Assembly: GCA_050184415.1 (NCBI GenBank)
Contig: JBFXAJ010000015.1
Location: 19,496 to 83,495 of the forward strand
DNA length: 64,000 bases
Direction of reading: 5' to 3'
Source: JADLGL01 sp050184415
GTDB lineage: Bacteria > Pseudomonadota > Alphaproteobacteria > Rhizobiales > Kaistiaceae
A program made the position numbers and the translations under genes. Shown here piece after piece: positions 28,051 through 37,727 of this stretch; the stretch's first letter is position 1, and every line of letters begins with the position of its first letter. Below the pieces are notes generated by a model. That model searched no databases. It was not told the DNA's origin and worked only from the letters and a program-made list of their open reading frames with translations.

Positions 28051-28697
28051 TCCGCCGCCTCGATGCGGCGTGGCCGGAGGCCGCCGGCCTCCTCGAGGAA
28101 GGCGATGATGGTGTCGAGGCCTTTCCGCCGCAGCATGTCGGTGAACACGAACGGCCGCGCGCCGCGCTGCGTGCGCGCATCCGCGTCCATGAGGTCGAGA
28201 TTGGCCCCGACATAAGGCGCAAGGTCGGCCTTGTTGATGATCAGAAGGTCTGACCGCGTGATGCCGGGACCGCCCTTCCGTGGCACCTTCTCGCCACCCG
28301 CCACGTCGATGACGTAGAGCGTGATGTCGGCGAGCTCCGGCGAGAAGGTTGCAGCGAGATTGTCGCCGCCGGACTCGATGAAGACGACGTCGAGGTCCGG
28401 GAACCGGCGCACCATCTCCGCGACCGCGGCGAGGTTGATCGACGCGTCCTCGCGGATCGCGGTATGCGGGCAGCCACCGGTCTCGACGCCGAGGATGCGG
28501 TCCTCCGGAAGCGCCTGGACCCGGCTGAGGATCAGCGCGTCTTCCTTGGTGTAGATGTCGTTGGTGACGACCGCGACCGAGTAGCGATCGCGCATCGCCT
28601 TGCACAGCATCTCCGTCAGCGTCGTCTTGCCAGCGCCGACCGGGCCGCCGATGCCGACCCTGAGCGGGCCGTTCGGGGAACGCATGCCATCGATCAT
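28047..28697 (-). CDS. ureG: Urease accessory GTPase UreG
   Basis: 216 residues. The P-loop is GIGGPVGAGKTTLTEML. Other signatures are VVTNDIYTKEDA, the nickel-binding CPH in VETGGCPHTAIREDASIN, FIESGGDNLAATFSPEL and the base-recognition INKADLAPYVGA. UreG couples GTP hydrolysis to nickel insertion. The ureF stop overlaps its start by 4 bp. Confidence 0.96.
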   Translation of the reverse strand: MIDGMRSPNGPLRVGIGGPVGAGKTTLTEMLCKAMRDRYSVAVVTNDIYTKEDALILSRVQALPEDRILGVETGGCPHTAIREDASINLAAVAEMVRRFPDLDVVFIESGGDNLAATFSPELADITLYVIDVAGGEKVPRKGGPGITRSDLLIINKADLAPYVGANLDLMDADARTQRGARPFVFTDMLRRKGLDTIIAFLEEAGGLRPRRIEAAE

Positions 28698-29434
28698 GAG
28701 CGGAACACTCGCGAATAGAGGGTTTCGTGGCGCATGGAGGCGATGTCCGACAGGATCGCCGCCGAGCCGAGATCGTCGAGCGTCGAGCGCTCCGCGCGGA
28801 CTGCGGTCGCAAGGATCAGCGGTTGCAGCGCGGCCTGGATTCTGAGGCCGGCCGACTGGCCGAGCGGCACGAGCCGGACCGCGACGGAGACGAGGGTGGA
28901 GACGAATGCGTTGAGCGACAGCGCCAGCGTATCGCCGAGCGGCAGGTCATGGGCGGCGGCGGCAACGCCGACCGCGACCGGGTAGGGCATCGCCTCGCCC
29001 GCCGCGGCCATCGCGCCGGAGAGCGCCGAGGAGGGCCATCCGGCCATGACGGCTTTGAGGAACGCCTCGCCGAGCGCCGTCGTCTCGCGTTGGCGCTCCG
29101 CGGAAGGGCTCATCGCCGTGCCGAGCTCGGCCGCGCGCCGGATGCGGCCGAAGTCCCCGTCGGCCGCAGCACGCCACGCCTCGGCGAGGAGCACCGCATC
29201 GCCCCACCCGCTGCCGTTCGTGAGGAGCGCTGCGATCCAGGCCTCGACCTCTTCCGGGGTCCTAAGCCGCCCATCGGCGATCGCCGTCTCGAGGCCATGC
29301 GAATAGCTGAACGCGCCGGTCGGGAAGGCCGGGGAGAGCCAGGTCGCCAGGTTCAAAGCGGAGCGCGAATGGACACGCCCGAGGCCGCCGATCTCGCGCT
29401 GCAACGGGGCGAGGATGACCGCGGCCAGCTTCAT
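28694..29434 (-). CDS. ureF: Urease accessory protein UreF
   Basis: 246 residues, all helical. Conserved segments are WLSPAFPTGAFSYSHGLE, GWGDAVLLAEAWRAA, HDLPLGDTLALSLNAFVSTLVSVAVRLVPLGQ and SDIASMRHETLYSRVFRS. UreF bridges UreD and UreG in the nickel-delivery complex. The start is the ATG at 29434, which shares its A with the TAA stop of the DUF29 gene, so translation of the two is probably coupled. Confidence 0.93.
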   Translation of the reverse strand: MKLAAVILAPLQREIGGLGRVHSRSALNLATWLSPAFPTGAFSYSHGLETAIADGRLRTPEEVEAWIAALLTNGSGWGDAVLLAEAWRAAADGDFGRIRRAAELGTAMSPSAERQRETTALGEAFLKAVMAGWPSSALSGAMAAAGEAMPYPVAVGVAAAAHDLPLGDTLALSLNAFVSTLVSVAVRLVPLGQSAGLRIQAALQPLILATAVRAERSTLDDLGSAAILSDIASMRHETLYSRVFRS

Positions 29435-29916
29435 TAAGCTTTCGGAACGAAGGCGGGATCGAGGACATCCCCTATCGCGTACGGGCATTCTTCGGGAAAG
29501 GTCTCCAGCGGCAAGCCGGTCTCGTCGGCGGCCTTGAGCCGCGCCAGCTCATATTCCTCCCCAAGCACCACGGCCGGATATCGCCGGAGACTTGGGCTTT
29601 CGGCCACCAGCTTGGCGATCCGCCGCCGATGCTCGGCGACGCTGCTCATCCAGCCGGGCTTTCGCGCTTGCTCCTGAAACTGCCACTTGAGCAGATGAAG
29701 GAGAATGACGGCGAGATTGCTCTCTATGGTCCGCTTGTCGGAGCGCCCCAAGCTTTCGATCTCCTCGGCCGCGTTCTCCCAATCGATTCCAGCCGGCCGC
29801 AGCGCGCGCAGGAGCCGCGCCTGTTCCTGCGTCCACGCGAAGAAATCGCGCTCGTAGAGATTGTCGATCTCGGCCTGCGAACGCTCGGCAAAGCCGGTGA
29901 CGGGATGGTTGGTCAT
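29434..29916 (-). CDS. DUF29 domain protein within the urease operon
   Basis: 160 residues. The DUF29 pattern is clear: LYERDFFAWTQEQARLLR, IDWENAAEEIESLGRSDKRTIES, LAVILLHLLKWQFQ and PEECPYAIGDVL. The family is frequent in cyanobacteria and alphaproteobacteria with no known function. GGAG precedes the ATG. It lies between ureC and ureF, where most urease operons have no gene, and its stop overlaps the ureF start by one base. Confidence 0.85.
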   Translation of the reverse strand: MTNHPVTGFAERSQAEIDNLYERDFFAWTQEQARLLRALRPAGIDWENAAEEIESLGRSDKRTIESNLAVILLHLLKWQFQEQARKPGWMSSVAEHRRRIAKLVAESPSLRRYPAVVLGEEYELARLKAADETGLPLETFPEECPYAIGDVLDPAFVPKA

Positions 29917-29966
29917 GGGCAGCTCCGAAGCCGCATTGACTGCCGAAGGATAGGCTTCGGCCAGGC

Positions 29967-31679
<1,713 letters not shown>

Positions 31680-31685
31680 GTCCGT

Positions 31686-32087
31686 TCAGCTCGGAAGGAG
31701 GACGAAGCCGGGCGACCGCCCGGCCTCGGCATCGAAGGTATAGGTCGGAGCAGCGCCCTGATTGGTGCCCTGCGCGGCGATGAGATACTCGGCGAAGTCG
31801 GCCGGGCCATTCTCATAGGCGTCGAGCGCGGCGAGAAGGCCCGGCACGTCGCGAAATCGCAGATTCGGATTGTCGGCCAGTTGACGCAGCACCGATGCGA
31901 TCGCGCCGCGGTCGACAGGTTTCCGGCGCCCGAGGACCCAGACGACCTCGGCGATCGCCACCTCATGGACAAAGGCGGGTCTCGAAGGCGAGCAGACGTG
32001 GTCGATCAGCTCTCGCGCGCTTCTCGCGTGACGCGGATCGTCATTCAGAACATATCGAAGCAGGATGTTCGTATCGACCGCGATCAT
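31686..32087 (-). CDS. PIN-domain ribonuclease toxin, VapC-like
   Basis: 133 residues. The PIN fold begins MIAVDTNILLRYVLNDDPR, with Asp5 as the first metal-binding acid. It continues with VAIAEVVWVLGRR for the second acid and ends with GPADFAEYLIAAQG, containing the third. VapC toxins cleave tRNA or rRNA and are blocked by the cognate antitoxin. The start lies 1 bp after the stop of the AbrB-type gene. The pair sits between ureB and ureC. Confidence 0.85.
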   Translation of the reverse strand: MIAVDTNILLRYVLNDDPRHARSARELIDHVCSPSRPAFVHEVAIAEVVWVLGRRKPVDRGAIASVLRQLADNPNLRFRDVPGLLAALDAYENGPADFAEYLIAAQGTNQGAAPTYTFDAEAGRSPGFVLLPS

Positions 32088-32088
32088 C

Positions 32089-32346
32089 TCACTCGGGCTT
32101 CTCGAAACGCTCAGCCAGCGCCTCGTCGATCGCCTCGCGAACGGCAGGGGCATCTTTCGGTGCGTCCGGCCATGCGAACGAGCCGGCGCCGGCGCCCTTC
32201 CTGGGCCGGCGGACGTGGATCCGCATCTGCCCGTCGAGGCCCTTGTAGAAAACGATGTCGTCACCCTTTGCGATGCCGAGTTCCTCGCGGACGGCGGTGG
32301 GAATGGTGATCTGGCCCTTGCTGGTGACCTTGGCGGTACCGCCCAT
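32089..32346 (-). CDS. AbrB/SpoVT-fold antitoxin, VapB-like
   Basis: 85 residues. The first 45 are a swapped-hairpin AbrB domain (AKVTSKGQITIPTAVREELGI, GDDIVFYKGLDGQ), the DNA-binding part that normally autoregulates the module. The basic then acidic tail (PKDAPAVREAIDEALAERFEKPE) is the usual toxin-neutralising segment. A candidate promoter lies between ureB and this gene. Confidence 0.87.
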   Translation of the reverse strand: MGGTAKVTSKGQITIPTAVREELGIAKGDDIVFYKGLDGQMRIHVRRPRKGAGAGSFAWPDAPKDAPAVREAIDEALAERFEKPE

Positions 32347-32380
32347 GACAACCTCACGGAGATTGGGAAGGCTCCTTTCA

Positions 32381-32408
32381 ATTTAACTATCGCCTTACTC
32401 GTCCGCAA
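32381..32408 (-). promoter_or_regulatory. Candidate promoter of the vapBC-like pair
   Basis: On the minus strand TTGCGG (32403-32408) and TTAAAT (32381-32386) are 16 bp apart, in the only AT-rich patch between ureB and the antitoxin gene. An own promoter would let the module be expressed independently of the urea operon. Confidence 0.35.
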
Positions 32409-32416
32409 ATGCATTC

Positions 32417-32725
32417 CTACAGGCCGCCCATGACCTTCTGGTTGAACCCCCACACCTCGCGCTTCCCGGCGAACGGCACCAGCGTCACCTCGCGGGTCTG
32501 GCCCGGCTCGAAGCGGACAGCCGTGCCCGAGGCGATGTCGAGCCGCATGCCGCGCGCCTGTTCGCGGTCGAACGAAAGGAAGGGGTTGGTCTCGTAGAAG
32601 TGGTAGTGCGAGCCGACCTGGACCGGCCGGTCGCCGGTGTTGGCGACCAGCAGCGTCACGGTTGGCGCACCGGCATTGATCTCGATGTCCGGCGCGTTGG
32701 CCGGATAGACCTCTCCCGGAACCAC
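32417..32725 (-). CDS. ureB: Urease beta subunit
   Basis: 102 residues. MVPGEVYPANAPDIEIN, VANTGDRPVQVGSHYHFYE, the conserved MRLDIASGTAVRFEPGQTREVTLV and a terminal GFNQKVMGGL are the standard UreB sequence. It forms the urease trimer core with UreA and UreC. It is separated from ureC by the toxin-antitoxin pair. Confidence 0.96.
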   Translation of the reverse strand: MVPGEVYPANAPDIEINAGAPTVTLLVANTGDRPVQVGSHYHFYETNPFLSFDREQARGMRLDIASGTAVRFEPGQTREVTLVPFAGKREVWGFNQKVMGGL

Positions 32726-32730
32726 CGCCG

Positions 32731-33339
32731 CTACACCACGCCAGTCGCGAGGCCGATGCCGAGGGCCGCCGCGATGCCGCCGAGGACACGCGCGATCGCC
32801 TGGCCGGTCTTCTTCGGCATGACGATGCCGGCGCCGATCAGGAGGCCGATCCCGATGCCGACGATGTGGAGGAGCGAGGTCGCCGCCGCGAAGCCGAGGC
32901 CGTACTCCAGATGGGTCGCCGCGCCGATCTCGCCGCCATGGGCAAAGCCATGGAACAGCGCGAACGTCCCGACGACGATCATGCCGATCTCGGTCGGGAG
33001 CTTCACCGCGGTCGCGAGGAGGAGGCCGAGGGCGATCACCGAGGCGAGGATCGCGGGCTCGACGAAGGGCAGCGCAATGCCGGTAAAGGCGAGGAGGAAG
33101 CCGAGCGTCATCGTGCCGACGAAGGACAGCGGCACGAGGGTGACCGCGCGGCCGCCGATCATCGCGGCCCAGAGGCCGACCGCCACCATCGCGAGGATGT
33201 GGTCGAGGCCGAACAGCGGGTGGGAGAAGCCCGCCATGAACGAGCCGTGCTCCTCGGGGCTGAGATGGGCGAAGGCCGGCGCCGCGCCGGCGAGGAACAC
33301 GAGGCCGGCCAGGGCCAGCGGCTTCAGCAGGGATCGCAT
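32731..33339 (-). CDS. hupE: HupE/UreJ family membrane protein
   Basis: 202 residues: a signal peptide (LALAGLVFLAGAAPAFA), then HLSPEEHGSFMAGFSHPLFGLDHILAMVAVG, the HPxxGxDH motif that defines HupE/UreJ, and about six membrane helices with FHGFAHGGE in the middle. The family is thought to import nickel (or cobalt) for urease and hydrogenase. Its place between ureA and ureB fits nickel supply. Confidence 0.9.
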   Translation of the reverse strand: MRSLLKPLALAGLVFLAGAAPAFAHLSPEEHGSFMAGFSHPLFGLDHILAMVAVGLWAAMIGGRAVTLVPLSFVGTMTLGFLLAFTGIALPFVEPAILASVIALGLLLATAVKLPTEIGMIVVGTFALFHGFAHGGEIGAATHLEYGLGFAAATSLLHIVGIGIGLLIGAGIVMPKKTGQAIARVLGGIAAALGIGLATGVV

Positions 33340-33362
33340 CGGGCGTTGCCTCTCTGTCTCTC

Positions 33363-33665
33363 TTATCGGATCGGATTGTGGACGGTGACGAGCTTGGTCC
33401 CGTCCGGAAATGTCGCCTCGACCTGGACGTCGTGGATCATCTCGGCAACGCCCTCCATCACCTGGTCGCGGCGCAGCACCATCGCGCCGGCATCCATCAG
33501 CTCGGCGACCCGCCGACCGTCCCGCGCGCCCTCGACGACGAAGTCGGAGATGAGGGCGATCGCTTCGGGATAGTTGAGGCGGACGCCGCGTTCGAGCCGG
33601 CGGCGCGCCACCATCGCGGCCATGGCGATGAGGAGCTTATCCTTTTCGCGGGACGTCAGGTTCAT
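33363..33665 (-). CDS. ureA: Urease gamma subunit
   Basis: 100 residues, full length: MNLTSREKDKLLIAMAAMVARRR, GVRLNYPEAIALISDFVVEGARDG and VQVEATFPDGTKLVTVHNPI are diagnostic. It is 10 bp downstream of ureD. Confidence 0.97.
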   Translation of the reverse strand: MNLTSREKDKLLIAMAAMVARRRLERGVRLNYPEAIALISDFVVEGARDGRRVAELMDAGAMVLRRDQVMEGVAEMIHDVQVEATFPDGTKLVTVHNPIR

Positions 33666-33675
33666 CGGATCCGCC

Positions 33676-34512
33676 TCAGAGCTGCCAGGCTTTCGGAAGC
33701 GGCCTGCCGCCACGAAGCGCGATGATCGCCGGGACCAGCCGGCGCCGCAATTCCAGCCCGTCCTCGGCAACCACGCGCGCGACGAGCTTGCCCGCAAAGG
33801 CGCTCGAGCCGCCGCGATCGCCGATGGCCCCGCGCACCGCTTCGAGGTGGCGCTCGCCGTCCTCGCCAACATAAATCACCGTCGCCATCGCGCCCGCGCC
33901 GGCGAGGACCGCAGCGCGCTGGGCCAGCTCGGTGATGCCCCCCTCCATGCGGAGATCGTCGGCGTGGAGCAGGCGCTCGGCCTGTCGGATGCGCCAGCGA
34001 TCGTGCAACGCCCCTTCGCGAACCTCCTCGCCCATCGCGCGGCGGCCGAAAATGACGGCCTCGACCGCGAGAAAGGATGCGTTCGGCGCGAGGTCGACGT
34101 CGATCCGTCGCGCGAGGCGCGCACGATCGAAGAGGATCGTCTCCTGCGGCAGCCAGGCGAGCTGCGCACCCGGCCCAACCTTCAGCCTGATGGAGACCTC
34201 CGCTGCGCCGGCGAGGCTGCGGTAGACACGCTCGCAGGCCTGGGTCGTGATCGTAGCCGCGGCGCCCGCACCGACATCGACGGCAAATGCGAGCTGGTCG
34301 CCGCCCGTCAGCCCGCCGGCGCTGTTGATAAGGATCGCCTCGGCGTCGGCGGCGTGGGTCTTGGGGAGGCGGATCTTGGCGGCGCCGTCCTGGTAGAGGA
34401 CGCCCAGCATAGTGCCGCGCGGCGTCGCCACGAAGCTGACGCGGCCGGTGCCGCGCGCCCGTTGCAGCGGAACGATGGTCCGGGCTTCAGACGGTGAGGT
34501 GACGGCGAACAT
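33676..34512 (-). CDS. ureD: Urease accessory protein UreD
   Basis: 278 residues from the ATG at 34512. Conserved parts are GRVSFVATPRGTMLGVLYQDGAAKIRLP, LINSAGGLTGGDQLAFAVDVG, ATITTQACERVYRS and LPQETILFDRARLARRIDVDL. UreD is the scaffold that docks UreF and UreG on the apo-urease. No ATG, GTG or TTG exists between the end of urtE and the conserved domain, so the gene very likely starts inside urtE, overlapping it by 26 bp. Confidence 0.9.
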   Translation of the reverse strand: MFAVTSPSEARTIVPLQRARGTGRVSFVATPRGTMLGVLYQDGAAKIRLPKTHAADAEAILINSAGGLTGGDQLAFAVDVGAGAAATITTQACERVYRSLAGAAEVSIRLKVGPGAQLAWLPQETILFDRARLARRIDVDLAPNASFLAVEAVIFGRRAMGEEVREGALHDRWRIRQAERLLHADDLRMEGGITELAQRAAVLAGAGAMATVIYVGEDGERHLEAVRGAIGDRGGSSAFAGKLVARVVAEDGLELRRRLVPAIIALRGGRPLPKAWQL

Positions 34513-35272
34513 CCTGCTTGTCCAGGTCCGCCGCGGGTCCGGCGAAGACGATCTGGCCGCGGTCCATGATCGCAACGGTGTCGGCCAGCTCGCGGGCGAA
34601 GTCGAGATACTGCTCGACGAGGAGCACCGCGAGGCCGAGCTTCTCCTTGAGGAAGACGAGGGCGCGGCCGATGTCCTTGATGATCGACGGCTGGATGCCC
34701 TCGGTCGGCTCGTCGAGCACGATGAGGCGCGGCCTTGTGACGAGCGCACGCCCGATCGCGAGCTGCTGCTGCTGGCCGCCGGAGAGGTCGCCGCCACGGC
34801 GGCGGAGCATCGATTTCAGCACCGGGAAGAGCTCGAAGACATAGTCGGGCACGTTGCGGTCGGTGCGCGCGACATTGGCGTACCCGGTCTCGAGATTCTC
34901 GTGGACCGACAGCAGCGGGAAGATCTCGCGGCCCTGCGGGACGTAGCCGATGCCGCGCGCGGCGCGCTGGTATGGGGCGAGCTTGCCGAGCGGCTGGCCC
35001 TCCCAGACGATCGCGCCGCCGGAGATCGGGTGGATGCCCATGATCGCGCGGAGGAGGCTCGACTTGCCGACGCCGTTGCGGCCGAGGAGGCAGGTAATCT
35101 TCCCGCTCTCGGCGGTCAGCGAGACTTTCCGCAAGGCCTGCGCGGCGCCGTAGTGCAGGTCGACCCGTTCGATGCTGAGCACGGACGCATCCGCGGCGCG
35201 TTCCGGAGCCGGCATCGGCGACGACTGCGGTGGAGGGGGCGCGACGGCCGGTTCGGCGATCCTGTCGGTCAT
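34487..35272 (-). CDS. urtE: Urea ABC transporter ATPase UrtE
   Basis: 261 residues, LivF-type. Walker A is LLGRNGVGKSSL, signature LSGGQQQQLAIGRAL, Walker B LIVLDEPTEGIQPSI, followed by VEQYLDFA. An unusual 20-residue proline-rich N-terminus precedes the ABC domain. It pairs with UrtD as the nucleotide-binding heterodimer of the urea importer. Confidence 0.95.
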   Translation of the reverse strand: MTDRIAEPAVAPPPPQSSPMPAPERAADASVLSIERVDLHYGAAQALRKVSLTAESGKITCLLGRNGVGKSSLLRAIMGIHPISGGAIVWEGQPLGKLAPYQRAARGIGYVPQGREIFPLLSVHENLETGYANVARTDRNVPDYVFELFPVLKSMLRRRGGDLSGGQQQQLAIGRALVTRPRLIVLDEPTEGIQPSIIKDIGRALVFLKEKLGLAVLLVEQYLDFARELADTVAIMDRGQIVFAGPAADLDKQDVRRHLTV

Positions 35273-35364
35273 CTACGATACTCCGCTCATCGCTGTGGCC
35301 TTCGCGGATAGTGACCGCCACGGCGCGTTCGTCAGCGGGGGCGGGAACCCGGCGCGGCCCTTAC

Positions 35365-35689
35365 CTCCCCCTTGCGAGGAGAGCCCGCCCTCGGCTGTGG
35401 CTTCACCACCCACGCGCTCCGCCAAGGAGCGCTTCGCAAGCCAAGCATGGTGCGTGGCGAGCAACGAAGGCCGATCGGTGGCAGACAAGCCCATCCACAA
35501 TCTCCTCCCCGGCCCGCGAGCCGGGGCCCATTGGCGGTTCGTCGGACGCGGAATCGACTGGATTATTCGGACCTTTGAACTCGAGGAGAAGCCAATGGGC
35601 CCCGGGTCAAGCCCGGGGAGGAGTGTGTCTTGTAGGCTGCGCTTCGACCGAGAGACCGAACTCGGCAACTCTCCCTCGCAAGGGGGAAG
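35365..35689. repeat. Palindromic intergenic element between urtE and urtD
   Basis: The 449 bp between urtE and urtD contain no convincing gene but a nested inverted repeat. The outer arms are CTCCCCCTTGCGAGG (35365-35379) and its complement (35674-35689). The inner arms at 35505-35535 and 35591-35620 share TCCCCGG and CCGGGGCCCATTGGC. The outer arm resembles the end of the element at 63754-63922. The element looks like a dispersed non-coding repeat that has landed in the urt operon. Confidence 0.7.
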
Positions 35690-35721
35690 AAGGAAGCCGC
35701 CTATGCATGAAACCGCCATCG

Positions 35722-36474
35722 TCATCGGCCGAGATAGACTTCGATGACCTTGGGGTCGCTCGACACATGGTCGAACGACCCTTCGGACAGCACCGAACCT
35801 TCGTGGAGCACGGTGACCTTCACGCCGAGGCCGCGGACGAAATCCATGTCGTGCTCGACCACGACGACCGATTTGGTCTTCGCGATCTCGCGCAGCAGGA
35901 TGCCGGTCTGGGCGGTCTCGGCGTCGGTCATGCCGGCGGCGGGCTCGTCGACGAGGAGAAGCTTCGGCTCCTGCGCCAGCAGCATGCCGATCTCCAGCCA
36001 CTGCTTCTGGCCGTGCGAAAGATTGGCGCCGAGCCAGCGCTGCTTCTCGGTGAGGCGGACGATCTCGAGGATCTCGTCGATCCGGTCGATCTCCGCCCTC
36101 GAACGCCGATGGAAGAGGGTCGCCAACACGCCGCGATTGCCGGCGAGGGCGAGCTCGATGTTGTCACGCACGGTCTGGCTCTCGAACACGGTCGGCTTCT
36201 GGAATTTCCGTCCGATGCCGAGAAGGGCGGTCTCGGCCTCATCGAGGCGCGTGAGGTCGACGGTGCCGTTGAAATAGACATCGCCGGCGTCGGGCCGCGT
36301 CTTCCCGGTGATGACGTCCATCATCGTGGTCTTGCCGGCCCCGTTCGGGCCGATGATGGCGCGCATCTCGCCCGGCTCGATGATGAAGGAGAGGCTGTTC
36401 AGCGCACGGAAGCCGTCGAAGGAGACCGTGACGCCGTCGAGATAGAGGAGGGAGCCGGTGGCCTTCTCAGTCAT
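35722..36474 (-). CDS. urtD: Urea ABC transporter ATPase UrtD
   Basis: 250 residues, LivG-type ATPase: Walker A IIGPNGAGKTTMMDVI, QKPTVFESQTVRDNIELAL, signature LSHGQKQWLEIGML, Walker B LLLVDEPAAGMTD and H-loop VVVEHDMDFVR. Its start overlaps the end of urtC (ATGA). Confidence 0.95.
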   Translation of the reverse strand: MTEKATGSLLYLDGVTVSFDGFRALNSLSFIIEPGEMRAIIGPNGAGKTTMMDVITGKTRPDAGDVYFNGTVDLTRLDEAETALLGIGRKFQKPTVFESQTVRDNIELALAGNRGVLATLFHRRSRAEIDRIDEILEIVRLTEKQRWLGANLSHGQKQWLEIGMLLAQEPKLLLVDEPAAGMTDAETAQTGILLREIAKTKSVVVVEHDMDFVRGLGVKVTVLHEGSVLSEGSFDHVSSDPKVIEVYLGR

Positions 36475-37727
36475 GTCTTCTCTCCGACCGGACGGCTGAG
36501 GTCGGGCGCCGGCGGACTCCGCGTGGCCGACACGTCGACCGGCGGATCGGTCATGGGCAGCGGCGCCGGCTCGCCCGGATCGGGATCGGGCGTCTCGGTG
36601 TCCATGCCCTCCTGGGCTTCGCGGGAGGCGCGGCGGGCCTTCAGCGCGTTCCAGCCATAGGCGACGGTGCCGACGATGCCCTTGGGCAGGAACAGCGTGA
36701 CCGCGACGAACATGCCGCCGAGGATGAAGAGCCAGTATTCGGCGAGCGGGCCGGAGGTGAAGAAGCTCTTGGCCCAGTTGACGAAAATGCCGCCGACGAT
36801 CGGCCCAACCAGCGTGCCGCGCCCGCCCACCGCGACCCATACCACCGCCTCGATCGACCGCGCCGGCGCGAACTCGCCGGGGTTGATGATGCCGGCCTGC
36901 GGGACGTAGAGCGCGCCGGCGATCCCCGCCATGCAGGCCGAGAGCGTGAAGACGAACAGCTTGTAGCGGTCCACACGGTAACCGAGAAACCGCGCCCGGC
37001 TCTCGGCATCGCGGACGGCGATGAGGACCTTGCCGTATTTCGAGGCCGTCACCGATCGGCAGATCCAGTAGCCGATCGCGAGCGCGATGGCGGAGGCCGC
37101 GAACAAGGCGGCCCGCGTACTCGGCGCCTGGATGTTCGCGCCCAGAATGTCCTTGAAGTCGGTGAAGCCGTTGTTGCCGCCGAAGCCGACCTCGTTGAGG
37201 AGGAAGGCCTGCCACAGCGCGAAGGTCAGCGCCTGGGTGATGATCGAGAGATAGACCCCGGTGACGCGCGAGCGGAAGGCGAACCAGCCAAACAGGAACG
37301 CCAGCAGCCCCGGCACCAGCACGATCATGATGGCGGCGAACCAGAACTGGTCGAAGCCGTTCCAGAACCACGGCAGCGCGTCCCAGTTCAGGAACACCAT
37401 GAAGTCGGGCAGGACCGGATGGCCGTAGACGCCGCGGGTCCCGATCTGGCGCATCAGATACATGCCCATCGCGTAGCCGCCGAGCGCGAAGAACGCCGCG
37501 TGGCCGAGCGAGAGGATGCCGCCATAGCCCCAGACGAGGCCGACCGAAAGCGCGAGGAGCGCGAAGCAGAGATACTTGCCGACAAGGATCGTCGTCGCCG
37601 TCGAGAGGTAGAACGGCGAGTCCGGCGAACCGGCGCTCAGCGGCACCGCGATCGCCGCCGCGACCAGCACGCCGATGACGAGGAGGGCCTTCCAGTCGAG
37701 GCCGCGGAGGAGGAAGGACTGGCTCAT
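36471..37727 (-). CDS. urtC: Urea ABC transporter permease UrtC
   Basis: 418 residues, LivM-type permease with about ten membrane helices. Conserved elements are GYGGILSLGHAAFFALGGYAMGM, GNNGFTDFKDILG and the loop VRDAESRARFLGYRVDRYK, followed by GIAGALYVPQAGIINP. The acidic-proline C-terminal tail after residue 365 is variable. Start and stop both overlap neighbours by 4 bp. Confidence 0.95.
   Translation of the reverse strand: MSQSFLLRGLDWKALLVIGVLVAAAIAVPLSAGSPDSPFYLSTATTILVGKYLCFALLALSVGLVWGYGGILSLGHAAFFALGGYAMGMYLMRQIGTRGVYGHPVLPDFMVFLNWDALPWFWNGFDQFWFAAIMIVLVPGLLAFLFGWFAFRSRVTGVYLSIITQALTFALWQAFLLNEVGFGGNNGFTDFKDILGANIQAPSTRAALFAASAIALAIGYWICRSVTASKYGKVLIAVRDAESRARFLGYRVDRYKLFVFTLSACMAGIAGALYVPQAGIINPGEFAPARSIEAVVWVAVGGRGTLVGPIVGGIFVNWAKSFFTSGPLAEYWLFILGGMFVAVTLFLPKGIVGTVAYGWNALKARRASREAQEGMDTETPDPDPGEPAPLPMTDPPVDVSATRSPPAPDLSRPVGEKT

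Noticed and set aside
35172..35747. Open frame across the urtE-urtD gap
   Set aside because: It crosses the inverted repeats and the urtE start region, has no ribosome site or domain, and changes composition at the repeat arms.
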